Shown here piece after piece: positions 1 through 11,091 of a DNA stretch of 64,000 nucleotides. Within the stretch, counting starts at the first letter, position 1. Every line of letters starts with the position of its first letter. Source of the DNA: Epiperipatus broadwayi (Eukaryota; Onychophora; Udeonychophora; Euonychophora; Peripatidae); the NCBI GenBank assembly GCA_028023455.1, contig JAQFVV010000064.1:556001-620000 (forward strand), written 5' to 3'. The translations under genes and the position numbers were made by a program. Below the pieces are notes generated by a model, which did no database searches, was not told the DNA's origin, and saw only the letters and a list, made by a program, of their open reading frames with translations.

Positions 1-2040
1 TATATATAGTACCCTTTTCTATAGGTCAGAAATAGCTCATCACAGTCAATTACTAAAAATTTTAAATTTTAGAATATGTTCTCTTGATGTGTTGATTATA
101 TTGTATTAATACTATCTTAAAAGTATGATTTGAAGCGAAATAAAATACATTGTGCATAAAATTATGATAAATCACTTAAAATAGTTAAGTAAAGTTAAAA
201 ATATTGTTACATATGGTTGCAAAAGCTGGCCATAATAAATAACACAGCTATAAATATTTAAAAGTCCATATAAAAGGTTCAATTTTAAATAGTCTTAAAC
301 TTATAGTTAAATAAATGTTATATTTAAATTTATAAATTATATTTAATAATCATATTTAATAACGTAGATTTTAAAAAGTTAGTTTCATGGTAGTGAAAGT
401 TATATTTAATTCTATATTTTCTAAATTATCCTTCCAAATTTTATATAACTATATTATTTTATTAAATATGACAAGTGTTGCATTTTATTATTTATTCCCA
501 GACAGTAAATTGGATAATGTCTGTATTGGTTATATTAGTCATGTGATTCGTATAATAATATATAGTTGTACACACTTGCTTGCTAGTATTTATTAGTAAA
601 GTTTTAAATATTGTAAAATTACATTATAGAATTGGATAGAATTATTACCTATCATAAAAGCAAATATTAAATATTAAGTTAACTATCGTATAACACGTAT
701 AAACAATGTAATAAAGACGAGTACAGTTAATAAAAAAGTTAAATATTTTGTTAAAATAAAAATAGATAAATTAAATATTAAACATGCGATAAATTTATTA
801 AATATTGTTTTTAAAAGTTGTTTAAAGGTATTTAATAAATATTTAGTAAAGTAATAATTAATTTAAAAGTAATATTTAAATAACATTTATAAAGTTTTAA
901 TACGTCATATATTTTTATTTTTGAATATTTAATTGTGTAAGTTTCTAACATAATGCAAATTTGGTATCAAACCAAAAGTAAAAATCAACCAATAGAATGA
1001 TGTATTCTCTAGGATATAAATATGGATTGCATGGGGGGGGGTTCAGTGTGTGATTAAAAAATGTATTAAAGGTAGTAGAATCATATCAGAAGCTATCAAG
1101 GTGATAGTAGTTTTTTAATTTTATTATTTTAGTCAATTTTTAGTGCTCTCTTACAATTTTATTTGCAAAAGCTAATAGGTTATTATTATTTTAAAAAATA
1201 TTTGCAAAGAAAGAGTGCTGTAATAAAAATATTAATAATAACTTCATTTTATATGCCTTGTTAATTTTTAAAAGTCCTTTATCAGTAGTATTCCTCAAAA
1301 TCTAAATTATAACTTCACAATAAAAAATGGATATACCAATAAGGAAAATGTATTCAACTTATAATACTTTAAAAATGAGTATAATATTTATTATGTAGTT
1401 TCAATAATATTGAACAAGAGGACTATTCAAATGAATAAATTAATTCTATGGACATTGTATGGGGAAACTCATTGGGAAAACTGTTTGCTGATTTAAAGTA
1501 AAGACATATTATTTTATATAGCAAAATACACTTGTCCAGTATTAATAAAGAATAAGACAAGTTTACTTTATAATAAATTTATGAAAATATCATACTATAA
1601 AAGTAAATATTATATCCTTTTGAAGGAAACATTTTAAATACTTGTAAGAAAATTATCTTAAGTAAAGATTAATAAAGATATTCTAGAAAAGCATATGTAT
1701 AAAACCTGAATGATATAGAGTTAATATGTGTATATAACATTGTTTTAAAAGATGATAATTTCAGACAAGAAAAACCTCTGAATATGTAATAAATAACAAT
1801 AAATTTCCTTGAAGAAGAAACCTATAAAGAAAATGAACATGTTAATAAATAAAATGTGGAATTATAAAAATGTTTATAGTGTGCAAATAATTTATCCGGA
1901 TAATTCAAGCCAAGCTAAAAAGATATGATGGATTAATATGCCTATAGAAACTTCACAGGATTATTTTTACTACACCTGGGTCTCATTTTATGTGGATTTA
2001 TTTAATGTGATTTTGAAGTTATGCGATTCATGTGTCTTTG

Positions 2041-2137
2041 GAAGTCGAACTCCGATAATGCGCTATTACTTTAAATAATAAATTTTGTGCACTTACGTCA
2101 TATTGAAAGTAATAGCACATTATTGGAATTTGACTTT
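2041..2137. repeat. Imperfect inverted repeat, 32-bp arms
   Basis: Arms at 2041-2072 and 2106-2137 pair over 32 bp with five mismatches around a 33-base loop. All five mismatches are transitions, and several fall at CpG positions in the left arm. This looks like an old MITE or foldback hairpin inside the family-D element. Confidence 0.7.
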
Positions 2138-2607
2138 CATCATAATAATTTCAATATTTTCAGTGCTTTATAATAATAAGATTTTGTGCAATAATGAAAT
2201 TAAAATCATGAGTTCCACATTTTATGTATACACATTAAATTTTACAAGATTATAATGTAAATTAGTTCAAACATTGTGCATGTTAATTTTGCATTTTAAA
2301 TCACATTCTGTTTTTGCTTTTTAAAAAAGAACATAATCAATTATTAATCATTTAGTGTCTGCAAGTTTATTTTTAAAAGGTGAGTAATAGCAGTGGGCAC
2401 AATTAAATTTGACAATTAAAAATTAAAATCTAATTTTTATTTGTAATTAACAATTTAAAAATTACTTAAGGTGACCTGAAATTAATGTGATGTGAAATGA
2501 AATTTGATTTTTAAACGGAATTTAAAATTAAAAAATTAAAGACAAAAATAAGAATTTAATTTTTAGTTGTTAGTTTTAATTAAATTTTTCCAAGCAGTTT
2601 AGAAAAA

Positions 2608-2907
2608 GATAATAAAACAGAAGTGGAACCTGTTCCTTTCACTGCAAAAATGATTCAAGAAGGTCTTCAACTTTATAATCAGATGGAAAATTATTTTTTT
2701 ATTAGTGACACTAATCACAAACGTGCTCTTAAATTCCAATGAGAGCTAAATGGTTGTAAATCTGAATATCGTGAGTTTCATAAACAATTAATAAAATTAT
2801 CATCTCAAAGATTAATTACTAATTACATTGCACAACATGAAAGTGAAGTTGGCACTAGTTGTATTTCCTCTTGTGAAGAATCTGATTTTTTACCAGTTTG
2901 CAAATGA
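2608..2907 (+). pseudogene. Decayed ORF, possible C-terminal tail of a Tigger/jerky-like (CENP-B-type DDE) transposase
   Basis: One reading frame stays open across about 100 codons except for a single in-frame TGA at 2740-2742. It ends at a TGA at 2905-2907. The protein is mixed and non-repetitive, with a stretch reading EGLQLYNQMENYFF followed by a lysine- and glutamate-rich helix and an acidic, serine-rich tail ending FLPVCK. The layout recalls the tails of Tigger/jerky transposases, which often carry an aromatic-rich helix and then a short acidic tail. I see no DDE catalytic core upstream, so the assignment is tentative. The piece lies inside the family-D element and may be an insertion or domesticated cargo. 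It could also be an unrelated chance ORF. Confidence 0.35.
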
Positions 2908-5900
2908 ACCTGTTTATTGGCAAATAGCGATAATAATTAAAACGTGTATAAAAAATGTAAATTACTGTACTGTAAATTATGCATAAAAATATATTGTTTT
3001 GAATAAAATTAAATATTATAGTTAAAAAACATTTGTCTTGTATCAATTTTTTTCAAATTTGAAATTTTTTATTAGTCATATTTTATTTCCTTATTTTTTT
3101 TGCGCGTGAATTTTAAAGTAATTTTAGGTTGGTGCTTTGCTTTTATGCGATTTTTGAAAAATCACAGTCTGTATCCCACCTTTTTCAAGGTAAGTTACCT
3201 ATATTTTTGTGTGATTGCTTTTGCGTGTGTTTTCTGAGGACCTATCTATCATGTAAAACAAGACCCAGGTGTATTATAATTTTAATAATCATCACTCTGG
3301 ACTATAGAAGGCATAAACTATTATTCTATTAACTATTTCAGAATCGATTGGTGATTGTTTTCTTTAATTTTCAAGATTTTTAAGATGTAATATTTTTATT
3401 TATTATTCATTTTAAAACCTGAGATTTTTGTGCCGGAAGTTCAGATGACACCTACTCCAGGAAACATATTGTCTTGTTCATCATCATAGCAATGAGGGAA
3501 GGTTGTAGAATTCTCTTGAAGAGAATATTTTTTAAAAAAAAAACTTTTGAGAAAAAAAATGGGAATATCTGGACTTATAAAAAAGAAACATTTGTTTTCA
3601 GCTGAAGTTATGTAAATATGATTTTTATTTATTACTATTTATTTTAAATGTAAATTTTCTAGTTTATAAGTGTAGGAACATGAACATTAATTTATTGATA
3701 ATATTAAAATACTATAATATAATAATTTAATAGTTTAAATAAGAACATTTTTGTAAAGTATAAATGTATTTTCATGTATTGCAATGTATCTAATTGATGA
3801 AAAACTGAAGACTGCATAGGTGATAACAAGCTAATATCACTTGGTAATAGTTAATGAATATTGATATTTTTATGATGTATATTTTGATTTCTTTTTTAGA
3901 TTTCCTATGAATAATAATGAATGGAAGTATAAATGTTTTGATTATATGTAAACGCATTTTGTACAACACTTTAAACATTAGGAGATTGAGATTTATTTTG
4001 AGAATATGCATACTATAATTTTATACTAGTAATATAACATAACATAATAATAAATATTTATGTGATTCTTTCAAAACTTTCATATTATTGGATGTTCCAA
4101 GAATTCATATTACAAGTTTGTATATGTTTTAGAATATAGAATAAGGAAGAAAGCAAACTTTTCTTGTGGATCAGTGAGATTGCTTTAATTATAAATGAAT
4201 TTTATTTATTGTTTTTGAATATGCAAGATAGTTATTTTGTCGATGTAAGATGTGATAAATCTTTAGAAAATAATGTTAAGATAGTGACTTCGTAGTACTA
4301 TGGTAAACATGAACCCAAGATGATGTTATAATAGAATGTGATGAGGGAATATGAATAATATTTTATAATCTTAGTGGATATGCAATGCAGTTAACAAAGC
4401 CCTGTAATCATGTATTTCTTTTGGACAGTGTCTATTTTTTTAAGTATTGATGTTTTAATAAAGCTGAAGGAATAGCTTGACATTATTAATAGTATTGGAG
4501 GGTATTAGACTAGGTCATGCCTCTATTTCTTATAGATACACTGTGCCATGATATTTTTGATATATGCTATGAATTATACTCTAGTTTTGCTTCCCTTCCT
4601 ACTCATCTATTTGCTATCTAGATTTCCAATGTAAGTACTTTATTCAGTATGATATATTTGAAAAGAAATAATAGATAATTTAGAGTTTAAGATATGCTAT
4701 CATTTGAATGAGATAAATTTATTTACTTAGAAGAAGTAGAATTTGTATAAATTGAAATTGAAAATCCAATGAATCCTAAAAGGAAAAAAAGAATCATAAG
4801 ATATATTTTGGATTTATTTTGGAAGTAAAATAAAATTTTAAGAATAAAGTATATAAAACAAAGTTGTTCTTTAAAATGTTAAATAACATTTAAATGCTTT
4901 ATTTTGTTTTAAAATAAGTATTGCATATTTTTAAAAATATGATGGTACAAAGTAAGACGATATAAATAAGAAGCACAGGTATAATTTTGTAATTATTAAA
5001 TAATAGTGAATGTATCGGTAATCATAACTATATAGTATTAAAGTAATGCAAAATGGGAATATGTTATATTGGATAAACATAGTGTAGTAAACAACGATAT
5101 TCACAAAATCTGGTAATAAATTATTAGATAGATATTTTATGTATCATCTTTGACATTGCAAGATGAAAATTGTTTAATTTTAAGAAAATCCATACTCACG
5201 ATAATGTTATTTTATATGTTTTTTCTGTAGTATGTTTCTATGGATGTTTTTTAGAAAGAAAGGTATAATTAAGTAATATTTAAGGATAGAATATATTTTT
5301 TAATAAAAATAAATGTAATTTATCATAAGTTTAATTAGAAAGAGATAAAATTAATGGTATTATTTTATTATTATTGTCTTAAATCAGAATGAAGACATAC
5401 AATAATTCTAAATTGTTTTAATAACTAAGTAATAAAAATGCAAAATGGTGTAAAATGAGGATATCCATTGTAAATATTGGAATAAATTGTTTGTTTTATT
5501 TTATGGTTAATAATAAACATTGTTAATTTTGTTTTCAAAAATTTGTGTGTCTAGATTGTTTATTTCTCCCACTACACTTCATGAGACCACACAATACACC
5601 CAGAATAATAGAAATGAACATATAATTTTTGCACAAAGATAAATAAAGAATTATTTTAAGAATTCAAATATTTTATTGGTATACATTTAATTAAGTAATC
5701 ATATTTTACATTATCTTATAGTCATAAATTAGTTATCATAATGGTACATTTAATTATATGCTATCCATTGCCATACTTTTATTTGACAGATTATAAATGC
5801 TACCATATTTTTCTTACATTATTATACAAAGATAAAAGATTATATCATATTATATTATTTTATTATGGTAATAAAAATTATAGTGAAAAGAAAAGATATA

Positions 5901-6460
5901 CAGAATTAGTTTATCCAATGAAGAATATTATTATTATTATTATTTATTAGTTTAAGTGTAGTACAGTATGACATAAAAATCCTTTCTCATGTTTTACTAC
6001 AGAAATTTTATTTAACTTAGAATAGTTTTATGAACCTGAGATTTTTATTGAGGTAAATTATAGTAGATAAGAGATTAAGATTTAATTATTAGTTTAATCT
6101 TAATGAGTAGGATTTATTAAAGTCCTAAGAATACTATAAGTTTGTTATTTGAAATAGTAATAAGGGGGGATAGTGTTCTTATGCCATTGAGATAGTATCC
6201 TGTGGAATATTGGCTCAATGTAATCTTTCTTATCACCTCTATTTTCACTTCTAAGTCTCATGATATAATTAAATATTCATTTATTTATTTTATAAACGGA
6301 ACCTTTTCATTATTTTGATAGTAGAATGTTTTAATATTAATACAGAATATTTTATTTATTATTTATTTACGTTATAACAAACGTAATTGGTAACTGAGCT
6401 AACCCATTTTATTTTATTTTATATTGCCAGGAAGTGAAGATGCAAAAGGCAAGGTTAGAA

Positions 6461-6697
6461 TATATATATATAATGTCCGTTAATTAAAACAAAATTGTAA
6501 ATACAATAAAAATAATTATAATAACGGTAACAAACTATTATAAACATTCCTTTAATTATTATTATTATTATTGTAATATATATAATGTCCGTTAATTAAA
6601 ACAAAATTGTAATTACAATAAAAATAATAATAATAACGGTAACAAACTATTATAAACTTTCCTTTAATTATTATTATTATTTTTATTGTAATATATA
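6461..6697. repeat. Tandem duplication of a ~112-bp unit
   Basis: Two copies, starting at 6471 and 6583, share TAATGTCCGTTAATTAAAAC, an AAAATTGTAA block, CGGTAACAAACTATTATAAA and a TTATT tract. They differ by only a few bases. Each is bounded by a TA run. Reverse-complement relatives lie at 10737-10858 and 56101-56296, so this is the end of a dispersed element that was locally duplicated. Confidence 0.8.
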
Positions 6698-7540
6698 TAT
6701 ATTGCTGCCATCCTTTTATTACTTATATATTATACATTGACTTACTCTTTATTAATTTGTGATATCAGTTTTGGATCCAATGAATCTAAAAAATATTACA
6801 TAAAATAATATTACAAAGACTAATAGACCATAATAAAATGTTTTGGTATATATTGCAATATATTTTAATTTAGTTAAAATAAATATATAAATCAAAGTGA
6901 AACTGAGTGGAAAAAATAATTCTGAAATAATATAAAATGTACTTTAAAAAGTGTTCAATAGAGTTTGAAAAGTTTTTTTTATTTTCAAAATTTTTATACA
7001 AAAGAAAAGAAAAATTAAATTGGTCAGTATAAACAAATATCAAGTTTTAAGAATTTCTTTTTTCTGGTTATAGCTAATAAATAATCATTAAATAATTATT
7101 CATTAACTTGATAGCTTTCAGCTTTGTTAGAAACAACGGCTTGTTGACTTTCAAAAAAATGTGGTATTTCTGTTGCTGTTTCCCCATTACCAAAATGATA
7201 TTAAAGTACTTTTTTTTAAAAAAGACAGTTTCTGTGGGACTTCTTTTATTGATTTACTAATTTAAAAACATCTAAAAAGTCAGTATGTTGTGAACTATCA
7301 GCAAAAATCTAAATCTATATTCTATTGTTTATGACAGAAAAACATGCTCAGAAGGTATGGTCCTATTGTTAATCTAGTTTTCATGCAATATTTTACATTA
7401 AAAGAAATATGATTTATTCTTGTTTGGAAAATGATTTTAATAATTTTTACACACTAACTGGCTAATAATTATTTAAAATAAAAGAAATACATATATACCC
7501 TTACAATTTATTCATTTGTCTTTATATTATTATAATAGAA
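6698..7540. other. AT-rich stretch without a recognised feature
   Basis: I see no ORF of note, no strong repeat and no splice-like exon here, only AT-rich sequence with short homopolymer runs. Confidence 0.6.
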
Positions 7541-8308
7541 TTTAATAAACTTGACGATAATGCTTCAAGACTGCAGGATATGTTGCAGGAATTATCAGAT
7601 GAAAGTAGGAAAGTAGGACTAAAGATAAATGTTAAAAAGACTAAAGTAATGTTTAATCGATTTGCTCAAAATATGAAAATAAAGATTGATTATGATGAAT
7701 TAGAAGAAGTTAACAGTTACAAATATCTTGGTCAGATTATTAATACAGATGGAAACATAATGGAAGAAATTAATCATAGAATTAAACTTGTTTGGAGTGC
7801 TTTTGGTAGAAATAACTTGATACTAAAAGGAAATATGTCTATGTGTTTGAAAAGAATGGTTTTTAACAAATGTGTTTTACCAGTTCTTACTTATGGATCT
7901 GAGACTTGGACACTTAATAGAAGAGCAATACAGAGACTTCAGACCACTCAAAGAAGTATGGAGAGATGCATGTTGGGAGTAACAAAAAGAAATTGAAAAT
8001 GCAATGTATGGGTAAGAGAACAAACAGGTGTTACTGACCTTATTAAAAAAATTAAAAGATTGAAATGGAGTTGGGCTGGACATATTGCTAGACGAGATGA
8101 TAATAGATGGACAATTGAAATTTTAAACTGGATTCCAAGAGATTGTAAAAGACCCAGAAAGAGACCGCATGTGAGATGGATGGATGAAATAAGAAAGTGT
8201 GCAGGGGTGATGTGGAGAAGAGAAGCTAAAGATCATAAAAGATTGATTAAACTTGGAGAGACCTTAATCCTGCAGTGTATTGATAATGGTTGATAATGAT
8301 GATGATGA
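7541..8308 (+). pseudogene. RTE-type LINE 3' fragment (end of reverse transcriptase plus C-terminal region), one in-frame stop
   Basis: The frame running from about 7544 to the stop at 8291-8293 encodes the end of a non-LTR reverse transcriptase. It starts just after the catalytic FADD box. It continues with a GLKINVKKTKVM motif, SYKYLGQII, and VLPVLTYGSETWTL near residue 105. After that come the C-terminal signatures KWSWAGHIARRDDNRWT and a W-rich RRPHVRW-like segment. These are characteristic of RTE/BovB-like elements. A TGA at 7994-7996 interrupts the frame, and the same frame then continues without a shift. The copy is 5'-truncated and ends with a GATGATGATG tail at about 8297-8308, the simple-repeat tail usual for RTE. 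It is the best preserved of four RTE copies in the window. It is a dead-on-arrival insertion, with no functional product expected. Confidence 0.92.
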
Positions 8309-9438
8309 ATATAAAGAAAATCATGAGGCATGTACCCATTATAGAGTGATACAGATTAAAATGCTTTCAAATATTGTACATTTATGAAGCAAATATCAGA
8401 TTTAAAGCAGAATTTCTTAGATTTATTATAAAAAAACATTTGGGTATTTGCATTTAAAGAAAAACTTAAAATAAAAAAGAATTTGTTCATTTTCTGAAAG
8501 ATTGTTTTTAATAACATCACAGATGATATTTACTTACATTATCCTTTTTTACAAGTCAGTTTTTACATATTTAAAAAAGTCAATTTTGTGTTGTTGTTTT
8601 TTTAATATTATTTGTTTATAAAATTAAATTAAAAAGAAATCAAGTTCAATTTATTGAGTTTTAGTATAAAAACGTATTTTAATATAGAAGTTAAAAGTTG
8701 AGCATTTTCAAAAAATTCCAACAGGTAGAACAATAGAAAATGTCAGATTTCATAAGGGTTAATATTTTCAAAAGTGTTAAACCATTTTATAAAAAATTTC
8801 AGCATTGTGAGAACAAAAAGTATATTTTCATGTAAATTATAATAAACTTTGGTATATAAAATTTTATAGGTTTTTTGATGCAGTAGATATGCGGTTTAAT
8901 TAAACAGAGGTATTAGGGTAAAAATTGGGAAATGAATAAAATGTTTTCAGTCAAAATTCTATTAGCTATAACTACTTTCATTTTTTATATACAAATTATA
9001 TTTTAAATTTTAATACTATTATTGAAATTTTAAAAAGTTTAAAAAAATGAAAATAGTAAAAAAAAATTCAGGCCGTTTAAATAAATCTAAAGAAATTCTA
9101 CATATTCTTGAGCTTTTGAATGCATATTTTGGAAATATCAAGAAGAGATCTATTTCATGGGCAATAAAACAAATATGTATCATTGACATCTTTATAAAGA
9201 TTATATTTTTAAGAAATAATTCCTCAAATAAAGACATCTCGGGCAAGCAGAATATAGGATAATTGATGATCAATTCAAGACTCAAACTAAATTTCAAATC
9301 GTTTTAAAAGACACATTTATTTGAATCATGTGAAGAAATCGAGTTATAAATGAGAAATAGTCGAATTAATCGGAAGAGACTTTAATGTTGCAGTTAATTG
9401 ATGATGGTTGAAATTAATATGGGTGAGTGCACTTGTGA

Positions 9439-9477
<39 letters not shown>

Positions 9478-9724
9478 AAAAGACATACAAGTATATATGT
9501 ATAATCCTATAAGCAGACATTTTACGATAAAGTGTCATGTTCAAAATTATATTGAATACTTACAGTCGCTTACTAATTTAGTGCTTCGAAGTTTTACTAC
9601 GCTTTTTACGATTATAATAACCAACAAGAATCCAGCAAACGAATAAATAATATATGTATAAAACACATTTACTTTCTGATCTTAAAAACAAACAAAAGAA
9701 TATATAACATACATACATATTTTA

Positions 9725-9756
<32 letters not shown>

Positions 9757-10225
9757 TACAAAATCATTTTCGCAATCAACAATTATAAACAATTAGATGA
9801 AATAGCAAAAGAACACGCAATTAATAGAAGAGAAGATAAATCTGCCTTATATATTTATTATTTAAAATATGGGCATAAAATCGATCATGTAAAAAATATA
9901 AAAATTATAAACTATATTAAGAAAACTTATAGAAGGAAGATATATTTAACCAATTACATTAATTACAACAAACATAAGTAATAAATATTGTATGAACATA
10001 TATTAAACATCAATTAATTTAACTAATAACTGGATAATAATAAATGATGTAATGATAAGAGTATAAGCTGGTCATAGTCGAAAGTCAAAAACATACTATT
10101 TAAAATAAATAAATTTAAAAAAAAAACAAATTTTATTAAAGCTTTTCTTTATATGAATGGAAAATTATATAGTATACACTTATACAAGTTTTTTTTACAT
10201 ATTGTATAATTAGTATTATTATTAT
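8309..10225. other. AT-rich stretch with two (TA)n arrays
   Basis: No gene is supported here. (TA)n tracts lie at about 9440-9474 and 9732-9756. Short ORFs over these tracts are repeat artefacts. The rest is AT-rich unique-looking sequence. Confidence 0.6.
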
Positions 10226-10269
10226 AAGTATAGAGGTTTTGAAAATCTGAGTTCAAATCCTCTATACTT
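10226..10269 (+). repeat. tRNA-like hairpin with B-box-like GAGTTCAAATCC (SINE fragment)
   Basis: Perfect 11-bp arms at 10226-10236 (AAGTATAGAGG) and 10259-10269 enclose a 22-base segment containing CTGAGTTCAAATCC, which resembles a polymerase III B box or T arm. Related pieces occur near 32180, 32255, 35500 and 55530, which suggests a tRNA-derived SINE family. No complete tRNA cloverleaf is present. Confidence 0.6.
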
Positions 10270-10314
10270 ACAATCAAGCTCCCAGGTTTGTGAAGAGTGC
10301 CTGGTTTTTAAATA

Positions 10315-10513
<199 letters not shown>

Positions 10514-10736
10514 AGTTTTAATTAATTATATATAATAGAGACAAATGTCGCTATGTATGCAATATAGATTGTAAGTGTAAAATAGTCCCAACACATTGAA
10601 AAGATCAAAAATCAATGTTTGCCAAAAAAAAAGTGTTTATGAATTATTATTGTTATTATATTAGAATATATATTCTAACTAAAAGAAATAAAAGATCGAG
10701 GAGCCAACCACCAAATTGTAACTTAGTACCTTGCAG

Positions 10737-10858
10737 TTAATTACTTCTGCGGATTTTAAGGATTGGGTGTAATAGTTTGTAAACCGTTAAATTTATTATT
10801 TCATTTATAATTACAATTTTGTTTTTAATTAATGGACTATATATATATATATATATAT
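10737..10858 (-). repeat. Dispersed repeat end related to the 6471/6583 duplication
   Basis: Reads ACCGTTAAATTTATTATTTC, then AATTACAATTTTG, then TTAATTAATGGAC running into a TA array. It is the reverse complement of the unit at 6471-6694, and like it abuts (TA)n. Confidence 0.65.
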
Positions 10859-11091
10859 AACATAAGTCAATTTACCAGGTTCAGGATAAATGTCATATGC
10901 CACAATAGTTAAACAATTAAATTAAAATATCAAGCAATATTATTAATAACCCAAAAGGAGATGCCTCGCTTTAACACAAATACAAGACTCTTGGTATTGT
11001 AAGTATATCTTTAAAAATAATTTCTTCATCAGCAAAATAATTTTTAATTAATGTGGTTTGTGAAATAAGTAAGGGTATCTCAAGGAAATAT

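Larger units (their letters stand above)
8..6460 (-). mobile_element. Family-D element, copy 2 (non-coding, TG...CA-type ends at (TA)n)
   Basis: The window opens with a TA run followed by AGTACCCTTTTCTATAGG. This matches the reverse complement of the right end of the element at 49540-55474 (TGTACCCTTTCTACTAG). The other end, at about 6460, abuts another TA run. Internal matches to the same element, read on the minus strand, include a block ending in AGCTCAG near 6395 and a longer block around 6155-6220 with ATTGAGCCAATATTCCACAG, AATGGCATAAGAACACTATC and a C-run. No long ORF is visible except a decayed transposase-tail-like stretch at 2608-2907. I infer a large non-autonomous element or a very long solo LTR. 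Similarity to the other copy is patchy, so the exact ends and the single-element interpretation are moderately certain. Confidence 0.5.
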
